Shown here one piece after another: positions 24,001-35,338 of a DNA stretch of 64,000 nucleotides. The stretch's first letter is position 1; the number at the start of each line of letters is the position of its first letter. This DNA comes from Colocasia esculenta (taxonomy: Eukaryota; Streptophyta; Magnoliopsida; Alismatales; Araceae). The notes beneath the pieces are model-generated. The model saw nothing but the letters and a program-made list of their open reading frames with translations, was not told the DNA's origin and did not search any database. Location: positions 185,542,348 to 185,606,347 of the forward strand of contig CM024753.1 of NCBI GenBank assembly GCA_014218235.1, written 5' to 3'. Made by a program: the position numbers and the translations under genes.

Positions 24001-24859
24001 TGATATTTGCAATGCCATTTCACCGTTATTATCATTTTGCTGTCGATCTCTGAAGTGTATTTATAACTCTTTTTCCCACTTATTTGCCTCCTATGACAAG
24101 CTATGTATATATAAGCTAGAGCCCAATGTTCACGCAGGTGATTAAAGGGACATTCTCTAATGATAATATTACTGCCACACTTTTTCTCATTCAATTTGTC
24201 ACACTCAAACCTTTGATCACTTATGCTGTACTTCGTCGTGATTCTCCTGAAGTATCGTGTTTGTATTGCTTCCTTTTGTACCATCTGATTTCCAATAAGC
24301 TGGTTAGAAAAGAAGCGACAAGAATGACGATGGAAAAGTGTGGTACCCATATTGTTTCTGATTTTGAGATAGTCTTACACACCTGAACTTTATTTTGGCG
24401 AGTCATGTGCCACTCTTTTCTTGGAAGGGAAACTGGTTGATCAACACGTTCTTGACACCAAACTCAGACTCCAACCAATAAATACATGTCACACCATCAC
24501 TTGGCGGAAAAACCCATAAACATGTCATAAAAGAGGTTGTGTGTGTTTTGATTGGTGTGGTTAAAAGTTAAGTTAAATCAAGAAAATGTATTATTAAACC
24601 ATTTTTCTTATTGGAAGCAAGATGTAGTTTTCTGAAGATTCGCTTCCCTTGGATTTGTTGCCACTTTGAACCGTCACACCCACCATTTATGAGGAATATT
24701 TTTGAGAACTTGTCTATGGAACTATAAAGTTGCACCCGTCGACAAGACTGCACACATTCCAGGGAAGAACTTGTGAGAATCACAACACATCAGTCATAAG
24801 GCCGCTTCTTAACACCAACCCACACTCTTAGAGAGAGAGAGAGAGAGAGAGATGTTTCG
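21001..24859. other. Intergenic stretch, no recognisable gene
   Basis: AT-rich low-copy-looking DNA. It includes the possible SINE near 22.1 kb, an (AT)-rich block at 23840-23900 flanked by GATTCGCC words in opposite orientations, and a GA dinucleotide run at 24831-24851. Frames are short and unlike known proteins. Confidence 0.4.
21960..22165 (-). mobile_element. Possible tRNA-derived SINE
   Basis: On the minus strand an A-box-like GACCTAGTGGTTAA (about 22145-22158) is followed some 45 bases later by a B-box-like GGGTCCAAGTCCC (about 22100-22112). This is the order and spacing of a Pol III internal promoter in a tRNA-derived SINE head. The tail and target duplication were not found, so the 3' boundary is a guess. 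It does not fold as a tRNA. Confidence 0.35.
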
Positions 24860-25177
24860 TTACCAGGCCACAAGGAAGCCAGCGTCGGGGGCGACCGCGT
24901 ACTGGGGAGGAGCCATCGCCGGCGGACCCTCGTTGTATCCCGTCTTCATCACCAACACCGTTCAAACAAAGTGGAATCGTCTTCATGTCATAATTGGCTC
25001 TAGCCATCCTAGCTACGGGCAATCCGAAAACAGGGAGGAGCTAGCCATGGCATGTGTAAAAGGCAAGAGAGATGAAGCAAACTGTGCGTCCTGGTGTGTG
25101 TGTGTGAGAGAGAGAGGTGTCTGTTCATAACCGTGGGCAGGGTAAGGGTAGGCGCACCCCGGCTACTTGAGGTCCAT
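24860..25177 (-). pseudogene. Decayed CYSTM-like (cysteine-rich transmembrane module) gene fragment
   Basis: Two short minus-strand exon-like pieces resemble the N-terminus of small plant CYSTM proteins. The first (25177-25132) reads M-D-L-K-stop-P-G-C-A-Y-P-Y-P-A-H and ends at a GT. The second (24940-24860) reads GYNEGPPAMAPPQYAVAP then AGFLVAW-stop. The family normally has a Tyr/Pro-rich start like this followed by a Cys-rich membrane segment. Here that segment is absent, a TAG replaces the expected Tyr codon, and no good acceptor precedes piece two. CT and CA microsatellites occupy the intron-like gap. Family assignment rests on recall of the Pro/Tyr pattern only, so it is uncertain. Confidence 0.4.
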
Positions 25178-26793
25178 CGTATGATCAGACGCAGAAATTG
25201 GTAGAGGAGGAGATGACTGCCGCATTACACAAGAGAAGTGAGAGATGTGGTGTTGCACTCAAACGGGGTTATACGCACATATACACAACACGGCCTACGC
25301 AAATGGCATACCTGTGCACTGTCTGCACCTGAGGCAGTGGTGCAAGCCCAGAGGTAGAGCGGCGGACGGGGGAATAGTGTGGTGGTAGCAGTGCAAGCTG
25401 AACCCACTTGGCGTCGCGCTTGCCACTGCAGTCTGCAGATGCGTGCTAAAATGAAAGAAAAACAAAAGTTTAGCGGGTTCGCGAAAAAGGATGCAACTTT
25501 GCTCGCTCTTCTAACCAACGTCAAGGTGTGAAGTTGGTCTAACTTTAAGCCTTATAACATGTTAATATGTTGTACAGAAAGTAGCGACTCATTACTTGAG
25601 CCTTTCACATACATCGTAGTGTCCTAGGTTCAAACCTTCACCCCCATTTTACCTATAAAAAATATATTAATATGTTAACACCTAACTTACTATCATCTTA
25701 GTACATGAGATTAACATATTACTAATATAGCACCGTAACATATTAATACTCTTGCAATGTCAAGCTCTTAACAAACCCATATATAGGTTTAACGTAATAC
25801 CTTAACAATTTAGTTAAAGCAACAAGATATTAATGCTATAATATCTTAGCACATTGAGTTTGAAAAGCATCGATCTAAAACATATGCTACCGCCATCTTC
25901 TAATGGAGAATTTTAGTACACTAACTAATTGTCTTAACATCAACTTTGAAGCATGTTGATTCTGGCGCATCCATAGTTAATTCCGGTAATTGGTGAATTA
26001 GTGATATAGTTTGTTATTATTTCCATTTCCTCATCAGCATTGTGCAGGATTCTTGTTAGTAGGTCATAGCCATTTCCAATCAATAGTGAGTTAAGTGTCC
26101 TAAATCTCGTCTCTACTACGATTTAGCACGGCATTGGCTAAAGAGCACTTCGCAGATCATCTTTTGTTCAGCTAGATTATGCTGCAAGCTGTAAATTTTG
26201 TACTATTAAAATATTAAGAATATTTTCAACTATAGTGACTTTTCAACTCAAGTAGATATTTCACTTATCTGATGACAAACTATGGTGCTCGATGAAAACG
26301 GCGACTTTATAAGAGGGGTTGGTTTTATAGATTTTCCTTTTAAAAAAAAAAAAGAAGAAGAAAAGTACTATATTACTATTCTTTCCCATCTTTTCCTCCG
26401 CTCATATTTATCAAGAATTGCATATTTTTACTACTCTTTTGTCATATTTATTAGCAATTATTGTAACCGTACGAATAGATGGATCGTAAAATGTGTACGA
26501 CGTGAAAGAAAAAAGAACGAAAAACAGGAAAAAAGACACGAGCACCAAGTGCGGTACTCGGTTTGGCGAGAAATTTCCAAGTTCCAAAACAAAGGGGAGG
26601 ATTCAAGTTTGTGTCCACTTCAAAACGGGATGTCATTCCAATATAGTACGACTATCTTTTTCATATGAATCATAGAAGAATAGGATATTATAGCCCAATC
26701 CCAGGTGTTGATCTGTGTGGCTTTTACGAAGGAGGGTACTGTTTTAACGTTGACGGATGATGATAACTTGTGACGTCCACTCCATTTGCCTAA
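25178..26793. other. Intergenic stretch without a supported gene
   Basis: AT-rich from 25530 on, with recurring TTAATATGTTA and ATATTAAT words around 25550-25870 that suggest an old repeat. A B-box-like GGTTCAAACCT at 25628 stands alone. No coding frame was recognised. Confidence 0.4.
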
Positions 26794-26983
26794 CAACCAT
26801 TTTGAGCGAGAAAGATTTATTGCACTTTCATATTGTAAGTGTAATATGATTAGACAATAATTTATTTGACACCTCTTATTTGAAGAGTGAAGAAGTGACA
26901 ATCTAATTGTTAGATGCCCCGTGAATTTGTTGTCTAATCAATATGAAAGTGCAATAAGTCTTTCTATTTGAGAGAATGGTTTG
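26794..26983. mobile_element. Hairpin MITE-like inverted repeat (~190 bp)
   Basis: Left-arm words AGAAAGATTTATTGCACT and TTCATATT (26810-26835) pair with GTGCAATAAGTCTTTCT and AATATGAA on the right (about 26940-26966). GATTAGACAA also pairs with TTGTCTAATC further inside, and the outer ends AACCATT and AATGGTT pair too. The left arm carries a short extra insertion. A target duplication is not clear. Confidence 0.7.
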
Positions 26984-27518
26984 TAAGGAAACCTTTTCTC
27001 GTTCCTTAACTTACGTTGTAAGGTTTTATGCACATAATCTCAAGAGTATCCGAGTCCTCTATAAACATACAACAGATTCTTTAACAATATAGACGATTTT
27101 GTGAAACTTCTGCATAGAATTATGCTTGAGGTTTTCCAATAGGAAATATACATATATATATATAATTTTTACGTATAATACTATTTGTTTCCCAGTTATA
27201 CAGAGGCAAGGCGGAAGACAAACAAGAAGAAAGATCACAGATCACGGAAGGTCCAATGTATGATCGAAGACACTGATGGATGTACTGTAGTGTAATTATG
27301 TGATACAATGCGAAGAATTCACCAGGTAGATTTTTAACAAGAAACGAATATGCTGGTCATCAGAAGTATGCAAACACCCAGAAACCTAATCCCCACACAT
27401 CAACAAGTTCACCCCATCCCCAACCTCGGTAACGCCATGACAAGTTTAACCATTTTTTTTCGCGGGGGGTGGTGGTTCTATTTGGGGGCTTTGTTACTAA
27501 CCTCAAACGAAGAAAGAG
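26984..27518 (-). other. 3' flank of the PB1 gene
   Basis: AT-rich, with a TA dinucleotide run at about 27150-27162. It probably includes the 3' UTR of the minus-strand gene that ends at 27519. The polyadenylation site was not located. Confidence 0.4.
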
Positions 27519-29207
27519 CTATGATGATGCCTGCAGTGGCTGCTTTGCCGATATCTTATTACTTTCTGGATTCAGCAGCTGGGCCGTGGTAACAGCTGTA
27601 GCCACCGCGGCCGCTGGGGTAGCCAGCTGTGGCTGCTGCGTGGGTTGTGGTATGGCGCCAGATCTGACCGCATCAGCCGCGCTGGTCGCTCTCTGCGTTT
27701 GGTACGCGGGCATGACGGTCCCACCACCAGCAGGTGGTCCCGGCCTCAAGTAGTAAAGCGGTCTGCCCGCGCTGTCGTACGCGGTAAGCAACTGCGGCGC
27801 GGGTGCGGTGATACCCCCACTTGCCTCCACGATGCCCTGCTTCGCGTACGCCCCAACCGTCTTCGCCGAGGGCTGTGGCGGCGGCGCCGGCGCCACCGTG
27901 TAGACAGTCTGGTGAAGCGGGGCCTGCGAAGCCACACTCTGCCTTGTGGCGACGTAGTAGCCTTGGCCAGCCTGACTGGCGAGCGCCGGCACGACGGTGC
28001 CGGAGTAGACACCCTGAGGCGCCGGAGGGGGGATCAAGTAGAGCGGTCGGTCCAGACCGGCAATCGAAGAGTAGACGCTGCCTTTCGGCAGCATCCTCTC
28101 GGGTAGGTAGGCCACCGGGATCTGGCGTGCTGCTGGTGCATTCTCCTGGACCACCTGAACCTCGGGCTGCAGGCTGTACTCATTGGGGTAACTGTTAGAA
28201 TGGTTCTCCTCATCGGTGCTCTCCCGTCGTTGCTGCTGCTGCATGTAGTAAGCGGCCCCCGATGTCTCTTGCTGGCTTGCGATGTGCAGTGTCTCTAGCC
28301 CCTGGATCTGCCTCTGGATCTCTGGTTGATGCGCGACCGGCGGCTCCCCTCCTCCTCCGATCCAGTTATCCTCTTTCGTCGAGTCCGATCCAGTCGTCTC
28401 GGGCGCTCCGTCGTCGATGGGGGAAGAGTCCGCCGAGACCTTGGCTTCGGGGGCCAGATCATGGATCGCCACGGGGGGAAGAAAGTTGTCACACGCCTTC
28501 TCGAGGCCGAAAAGGAAATCCGGATTGCCGATGCTAGATTCCGGCGGCGGCACAGGAGGTGGGATCGAGTTGGTCAGGGGCGCCGGCGCCGGGGCGGGCA
28601 CCGAGTTGAGGGCGTCCACGAACCACTGGCGGTCCGAGGGCTTGGCATCTGAGGAGATGATCCCCGACGCGAAGGGTTCGACGGGGAAGAGAAAGAGTCG
28701 GAGGCGAGCCGGCTTGCCGGAGGAGCGCTGGAGACGGTCATACTCCACAATCATGTGCTCGATGTCCTCGTCGTTGGTAACGGAGATAAGAGCGTCGAGG
28801 TCCTCCCCAGGGAGCTGATACTTGAAGCACACCTCGCCGTAGCCAGCCGGCATCAGCGCAGAGAGCCGAGCCAGCAGCTGCGGGTACCGGATCGATCGAT
28901 CGACGGCGACGATCTTGGTGTCGCCGCCGACGTAAGAGAGCTGGTTGTCGTGGGCGCGGGGCTGGATCCTGCCGCCATAGCTGCACATGAACTTGACGCG
29001 CTGTGCGAGGTGGTGGCCATGGCGGGAGGAGTGGTGCGGCGGCAGGGGAGGGGGCAAGTCGTCCCAGGCGGCAGTCGGTGCGGAGCCATCGCAGTCAGTT
29101 CCACGAGACTGGGGGGAGGACTCGCCGGAGTCGGGATAGGAAGCGTGGGCGGCGTGGTTGTTGGTGTTGCTCTGGCCGCTGCCGGTCTCCGCATGCGGCG
29201 CCGCCAT
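27519..29207 (-). CDS. PB1 (octicosapeptide/Phox/Bem1p) domain protein, single exon, 562 aa
   Basis: A plant-specific PB1 protein of the group with one N-terminal PB1 domain and a long disordered tail. Such proteins act by PB1-mediated assembly, and some family members work in receptor-kinase signalling. The chosen start is MAAPHAETGS at 29207; an in-frame ATG at 29279 would add 24 residues encoded by telo-box-containing leader-like sequence and seems less likely. The PB1 domain spans about residues 71-173. It begins VKFMCSYGGRIQPR, with the conserved Lys, then DNQLSYVGGDTKIVAVDR and an acidic OPCA stretch in VTNDEDIEHMIVEYD. The rest is Pro/Gln-rich, with YYMQQQQRR near 320, PLYLIPPP near 395 and a PLYYLRPGPP motif near 495, typical of this group. 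No introns or disruptions were seen. Confidence 0.88.
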   Translation of the reverse strand: MAAPHAETGSGQSNTNNHAAHASYPDSGESSPQSRGTDCDGSAPTAAWDDLPPPLPPHHSSRHGHHLAQRVKFMCSYGGRIQPRAHDNQLSYVGGDTKIVAVDRSIRYPQLLARLSALMPAGYGEVCFKYQLPGEDLDALISVTNDEDIEHMIVEYDRLQRSSGKPARLRLFLFPVEPFASGIISSDAKPSDRQWFVDALNSVPAPAPAPLTNSIPPPVPPPESSIGNPDFLFGLEKACDNFLPPVAIHDLAPEAKVSADSSPIDDGAPETTGSDSTKEDNWIGGGGEPPVAHQPEIQRQIQGLETLHIASQQETSGAAYYMQQQQRRESTDEENHSNSYPNEYSLQPEVQVVQENAPAARQIPVAYLPERMLPKGSVYSSIAGLDRPLYLIPPPAPQGVYSGTVVPALASQAGQGYYVATRQSVASQAPLHQTVYTVAPAPPPQPSAKTVGAYAKQGIVEASGGITAPAPQLLTAYDSAGRPLYYLRPGPPAGGGTVMPAYQTQRATSAADAVRSGAIPQPTQQPQLATPAAAVATAVTTAQLLNPESNKISAKQPLQASS

Positions 29208-31221
29208 CGGGTAGAAAGCGGGGAGGAGGAAGAACCGCAGCGATGGCGAAGAAAGCTCTCTAGGGTTTTGTGACACCACACCATGCGACCAGCAGAGGCG
29301 GCGGGGAAAAAGGAGGGTGGAAGAAATGGCGGCCGGGGAATGGGGCTGGGAATGCTCACGTTCTTATGCTAGCGGCGCGGACGTCCAGCTGGCTACGTAA
29401 GGTTGACGGGCGCGCGAAGGTCACTTGTGGGGCCCACCAGAAAATGGGTACGAAAAAGGCCAAAAAGCGGGGTTCGCCAGGTGGGACCACCCGGAAAATA
29501 GCGGTTAGTTAGTTCATCGTGAGCGGGAAGACGCAGGGGAAGACTGAATGGCCCTGCTTCCGGTTGGACGACGTCCAGAAAGACGCCTTCAGTAACTGAT
29601 CCGGGTAAGCAGAAGCGCAACCACCCCCGGCCCTCGCACTAGGACACATCCCCACCTCCCGGCCCATCCCTCCGTTTTCATTGGTCCCCATGGAGTTCTG
29701 GCGCATGCTGGCGTCATTTTTACCGATCTGGCGATCAGAGACGCAAGAGTCCCAACGAACGCGACCTGTTGTTTTTACGATGATGAATGCCCCTGACGAC
29801 TAGAAAACATGCACGCGTGGCGCTGCCGCTAATGATGATCATATGAGAGCAAGAGAGAGAAAGGAGGTGCGTTTCTGGGTGGTGCCAGGTTGGAGGGGAG
29901 CAGCATTCCTGAGCTGTGAGAAGATATTTATTTTGTTTTACCGCGGCTTCACCGGTGGATGCCAAGCAGGTCTTGGAGGAGTCTTGCAATTTCCTTTTAA
30001 AAATGCACTAATTAAATAATATGAACATGGTTGCCTTTTACGGCCCGAATTCGAATCTGTTAACGCACCACGCCCATGGATCGGATAAAACCCGGACCCG
30101 GGACCCAACCGTTTGAGGAATCCGCCTTTGGATTGCTCAATCAGAGCATCCCAAACTTAATTATTAGAGATCAAATTACTGTCTCCGGTGAGAGCTCCAC
30201 CGCGGGGCCTCGCCCAAGTGGGTGTGGGTTGTGGAGGCCGATGCCAGATGGTTCGCGGTCGCTTGGAGGACGCCCAGAGCTTATAAATGCTCTGCATCTG
30301 CCGAATAGAAAGGTTTTGCCGCTTATGAGGTTGTCATCTTGCCGGTGGGGGAATTTATGAGGCTTCTTAAGCCGGCCCGGCTAGAGTTGCAATAAGACTA
30401 AATTTGGGTTTTGTTGCTTATCTGGGGTGAGTAGGTTGGGATGGACGATGCGTTACAACTCGCAAAAGCATTGATTAGCGCAAGAATTTTAGTTGTGTAG
30501 TGGGTTAGTTGGCGTATTTTGTTTCAGCTCGACAAAAGTGTGTTTGGTGTACCGGCAACTCTGCGAGTGAACAGGAATAGAAGTGCTCGTCTTGGCCCAA
30601 TAAGACGTGAGAGAGCCTATTAATTTTGGTGGGCCAAGGCAATTGCACACTCTGATTGGGGACGCATGACGTCACTACATGGGTTTGGGGCAGGGCCGCG
30701 GGAGAAATGAAGAATATTATTATTGGGATAGTTTAGTAAAAACGTTCGTGCTCGAATTATCTTGCAGAACATTATTAAGCCATGTGTGTAATACGTGGAT
30801 CTCATCATCTTTTTCTCTTTTTTTATATATGTAAATTTACTTTTTCAATATAAAAGTTATTTTATCCTTTTTTAATAGGTTATTTGTTATTTTTAATTTG
30901 TTTTGTGTCATTCTTAATTAGTTAAGGGTGACAAATAATTTTATGAAAAATAATATAATAGTATTTAATATTTTATTTGAGATGTATAATTATTTGTCAC
31001 CCTTATTTGATTATCTATCATCTTTAACTTGTCGTCCTTCCCAGGTTAGATGTGGTAAAAAACTTTACCAGGAATAATATTAGAGCATTTAAACGCTCTT
31101 CTTTGAGATGTATAGCTATTTACATTTTTTATTTTTTTTATTTATCATCTTTAACTTGTTATTTATCACTAATTAAAAGTGACAAATATTTTTATAAAAA
31201 ATGATATAATAGTATTTAATA
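29208..31221 (-). promoter_or_regulatory. Upstream region of the PB1 gene and intergenic DNA
   Basis: The leader contains AAACCCTAG (telo-box) on the minus strand at about 29260-29270. GC-rich sequence continues to about 29700. AT-rich intergenic DNA follows, with repeated TTATCATCTTTAACTTG words at about 30990-31170. No other gene was seen. Confidence 0.45.
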
Positions 31222-31505
31222 CACAACAAGAGAAAGTGGATTTAGCGACAGCCTTTCTGACAGATATAAATCCGTCGAAAAATTAGTCTGTATTTGTCGA
31301 CGAATAAAATCCGTCGAAAATTTCGTCAGTCTTTTCCGACGGATTATATCTGTCAGAAATTACATTAAAATTTTCTACGGATTTTCTGACAGAAATTTTT
31401 CCATCGCAAAATTCTGACAATCTTTCTAACAGATTTTTATCTGTCGGAAAATACAAACTAATTTTTGACAGATTTACATCTATCAGAAAGGCTGTCGTTA
31501 AGGCC
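31222..31505 (+). mobile_element. Likely CACTA (En/Spm) transposon left end with inverted subterminal repeats
   Basis: Begins CACAACAAGAGAAAGTGG, one base off the usual CACTACAAGAAAA terminus, and is packed with CCGACGGAT/ATCCGTCGG-type subterminal words, as CACTA ends are. The segment is also a long imperfect palindrome. GACAGCCTTTCTGACAGAT near 31247 pairs with ATCTATCAGAAAGGCTGTC near 31490, and AAAATTAGTCTGTATTTG pairs with its near-complement around 31452-31470. A matching right terminus (CTTGTAGTG type) was not found. Confidence 0.5.
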
Positions 31506-31519
31506 CCCAAATTTCTAAA

Positions 31520-31521
<2 letters not shown>

Positions 31522-31595
<74 letters not shown>
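31522..31595. repeat. (CT)n microsatellite, about 37 units
   Basis: An uninterrupted CT run right after the subterminal palindrome, followed by interrupted CT to about 31625. The long open frames here (Arg-Glu or Ser-Leu repeats) are artefacts of the microsatellite. Confidence 0.95.
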
Positions 31596-31598
<3 letters not shown>

Positions 31599-31599
31599 C

Positions 31600-33499
31600 T
31601 CTCCTCACTCGCGTGCTCTCTCTCTCGTGCTCCCTCCGACGACGGGACACCGCCACCCCGGCTCATCACCATCACCATCATCGGTTCGCCGCCGTCACCG
31701 CCTCTGGCTCGCCGCCATGCCACTACCTTCGGCTCGCCGCCCTGTCGCTGTCGCAGCCTCCGGCTCGCTGCCCTGCCGCCTTCTCCAGCTCGCCGCCCCT
31801 GCCGCCGGCATGCCCCCTCCCCCCTCCCCCTGCACAGCACCCCCCCCCCCCCTCCCGATGACTGTCCCCCCCCCTCCCCTGCACAGTCCTGAGACAGGAT
31901 TTAGATTATATAAACAACTGTCATTATTATAGTGGGAGCTTTTCATACATAACACTCATCATTACAGTCCACAGGAGGAGTGAGAAAAAGAAAACAAAAT
32001 AACATTTCTATCTATACTATAATCCTCAAAAAGAGGTTTATCGGATTCCATGATTAGGTCGTCATGCTCACCCCCCCCCCCCCCCCTCTTAAGAGCTAGG
32101 CTCTTCTTGATCACCTGAAAAAGTAAAATTTAATGAGCAATTGTGCCCAGTAGGATTCAACCTTCTAATCTAATCAAAAGGATTAAGATAACCAAAGAGT
32201 TAGGCAGGAAACATGACTAATAGTAGTGTTGAATATCAATAGACAACAATCATAGAAAAAAGAGTACTGAATTAAGCTTGCACAGAAAAGAAATCAAGAT
32301 AGTAATCACATTCTGGTTCAATTACATAATCAACTCATGACAGAATAAGATGATGACTAATCAAACAAGTATGATGTAATGCCAAACATCCAGTAGATCC
32401 ATTATCGTTCCGTACGGCCAGTAAACAAATTCGGGTGCTCCTCCCGGGACTGGATCAGCCCCACTTGCACAGGCATTTATCTCAATTGAGTCCAAAGACC
32501 TAAAGTTGTCATCACAAATCATTTCTGTTAAACATTCAAGTATGGTACATAGGTACTCAAAATCTTCACATATAGCAAATGTTTAGGGATCAATGCCAAT
32601 GACTCCAAAAGGTTATAGCCATGTAAGAAACAATCATACTTAGGGGTGTTTAAGAACAATCCATAGTTGGATGTGGATGACAATTAAATGATCCCTCTCA
32701 ATGGTATAGTAGTTAGAATCCAAGAAAATGAGAAAAACAACTTGTTTGGAGAATATAATGGTGTATCACCTCTAAACGGACAAGAAATAGTTCATATTAA
32801 AGTTACAGACTGGTGTATGTCAACAGCCAAAGGGTGGTTGTCGACAGCTACTGACCCTTCTAGAACTGGATTCTGGAATCTGGCCCTTAGCTATCAATAG
32901 ACTATAGGTAGCTGTCGACAGATGACTGTCATATGTCGACAGGTAGGTTCTATCTGTCGACATCTACTTGTTTTTCTAGAATTCTGGGTTCTGGAAGCAT
33001 GATACCTGTCAACAGATGGGTTCTGTCTGTCGACAGCCGCAGGTTTTACTTCCAGGAATGGTTTATCATCAGTTCAGGAGACTCCTCTAAGAGTTCCTAT
33101 GATCTATGTATGATTAAACAACACCTAATGGATCTTATATACATTTCTAAACACATCCTACATGAAGGAAGAAATAGAACAATAGGAGTAAAATCTTTAC
33201 AACATGGGTGGCATGAAAACTTATGAAAGGAAGGTTATTGTATATGTAAATCATCTCAGGGAATCTTCCTTGCATCTAGTGAAGAGTCTACATCAAGTGC
33301 ACATGAACAACAACTATAGACATGGGCATAAGTTAAAAGAAACATGATCACAGTGATTAAGAATGACATTTCTAATAGTCTTTACTGAACACAAGTTGAG
33401 GAATGATCATGGTAAACACTTAGATTTATGGTTCTAACAGAAGAAGGAGACAAGAGGAAGGGAATCCTACATGTCACAGGAAGATTTGGAGATCCTTCT
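31600..33499. other. C-rich block and unassigned repeat-like sequence between the CACTA end and the chromovirus
   Basis: 31620-31890 is C-rich, with CCCTGCACAG words and poly-C runs (31840-31852, 32071-32086). The CCCTGCACAGT words recur at 44640-44740, on the other side of the inserted chromovirus, which ties both to one host element. 32090-33499 has gypsy-LTR-like features (CCCAGTAGGATT near 32150) and a CTGTCGACAG cluster (32815-33040), but no coding frame. Confidence 0.4.
32815..33040. repeat. Cluster of CTGTCGACAG-type palindromes
   Basis: Seven exact or one- to two-mismatch copies lie at about 32817, 32842, 32911, 32931, 32954, 33007 and 33028, spaced roughly 20-70 bases apart. The flanking text (for example CTACTGACCCTTCTAGAACT) resembles that in the copia LTR near 59.2 kb, so this is probably a related repeat fragment. 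Confidence 0.75.
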
Positions 33500-35311
33500 T
33501 GTAACGACCCAGAATCCGCATTACCAGTAACAACCAGTAACCCGAATTCTGACCCGCTAACCCACGAGACAAGCTCGGAAGGGTAGGAATTTAGAGTCCG
33601 AGGAGACTATATGTAAGAAGATACACACCATGCAAAGCAGTAAAATTCCACTATATGAACATATCATATACAACCTCAGAGTCTGAGACAAGGTACAGAG
33701 TACAGAAGTACAACAAAAAGGTACAACTCACTGCAGCTAGGGAGCACCAACACCGGAGTGGCTAGACTCGCCTGGAACGGGAGTCGACGAAGACCCACCT
33801 GAAAGGGAAGGGAGTGAGTCTCAAGAAAGAGACCCAGTAGGGAAAAGTAACCCCACCGGTAACAGTCTAAAGTGCGGAAAGTAAAAACAGAAAGTAAGTA
33901 CACGTCGCACCACACAAAACTGTAAACCACACGGCTCAGTAACACACACTCACACACACAGCAAGTAGGACTCAGCTAGGGTCTGTGGCTCGGCGTCCCG
34001 TCACCACAGAGGCTCTCAACCCCAGCCACGTGTGCACACTACAGACGCTCTCTCTCGCGTCTGGTCCACGACCGGTTTTTCCCCTACGCTTGACCCTAGC
34101 GGTAGAGAAGGGGCTCCACGGAGACCGGCTCAAAACCACCAAAAGGAGTACGCACAGGACAGAGTCGCACTCGATGTCCCGGCTCACTAGCGGAGGACAA
34201 CCACACACTAGTCGTCTAGACGGAGTCGCACCCACGCCTAGGTAACACAACAGAAACGGGTACACGGTAACGCAACGCGCGTACAACAGACGGAACACAC
34301 TCAACGTCTGAAACCCCGTACAGTAGTAAACACCTCGTGCCACAAACAACTACTACTATGCACAGGCGGAGTCACACTCTAAGCCTGGCCCATATGTGTT
34401 ATTAGGGTGGACATCACATGTCAATCGCCTCTAATCACACAACTTAAGTCTGCTGGGAGACAGGATATAAACGGCCTGATCGATTGCCGCCAATAAAGGG
34501 TAAACGGCAACCCCTATGCCGCCAAAAATGACTAAACGGCAGTCGACCTTGTCGTTTAATTCACCCCTGAAGATCTCAACGTCAACAGATGTGGACGTTG
34601 ATATCTTCAGCTCCCCATACCCAGAACTGACCCGAATCAGTCCCAAAGGGCAGAAACACAAATCCAAACTCTGACTGATGGAGGGAAACACTTCCTCTCA
34701 TCAATCTACACTACCAGAATAACATAATTAGACAATCTAACACCTAGATTATCCAAACCACCCTCAATTCCGGCATGATATAACCCAAACCCTAAACCAT
34801 GATTTGCACATCAATTAAGTTAATTGGACATGCTGGTTTGCTGGGGAAGGTTATAGGGGTTAAGTCCCTACCTCAGAACGCCTTAAGAATCCCCAAACAG
34901 CCACCAATCGCGCCGGATCTCCCCGAAGACTCCGCGCGAATCACGCCAAAACCTTGCGATTCCCGCCCGAACTAGCGACGCCACACGATCCAGGGGCTTC
35001 CCACGAGCTCAAATCACCCAACAGAAGCTACAGGAATCAAGAAAGCTAAGGAGGAAGGAAGGAGAGAAAAGGAGAAGAAGAAACCCTGCTCTCGGGCTGC
35101 CCTATTTCAACAGGACTGGTTAGTCGACGTCAACATCAATGGCCGCCAACTGAACCGCCTACAGATTAACGTCCACATAGCTTGTCGCTGAGTTCAAGCT
35201 CAGACGTCCACATCGCTGGACGCTGACTCAGACTCAACGGCAAGCCCTGGCCGTCAACTACACAGGACCTCTACAGACCCAATAAGGATCCATTAAAGAC
35301 CCGACCTTACA
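33500..35311 (-). repeat. 3' LTR of the chromovirus
   Basis: Bounded by TGTAACGACCC at 33500 and CTTACA at 35311 on the plus strand. Nearly identical to 40121-43701 minus its nested insertion. It contains the CCCAGTAGGG / GTGAGTCTC module shared with the other gypsy LTRs in this window. It is shorter than the partner LTR at three small indels. Confidence 0.93.
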
Positions 35312-35328
35312 GCTCTCCCCCCTTAAGG
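35312..35328 (-). promoter_or_regulatory. Polypurine tract of the chromovirus
   Basis: On the minus strand CCTTAAGGGGGGAGAGC directly precedes the 3' LTR start TGTAAGGTC. It follows the integrase stop codon at 35339 by a few bases. Confidence 0.85.
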
Positions 35329-35338
35329 AATTTTGCCC

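Noticed and set aside
31283..31932. Arg-Glu, Ser-Leu and Pro-rich frames around the CT microsatellite
   Set aside because: These are simple translations of dinucleotide and C-rich repeats.
33676..34349. Cys-rich frames in the chromovirus LTR, present again at 40297-40970
   Set aside because: Duplicated only because the LTR is duplicated. No LTR of this clade codes for protein and there is no family match.
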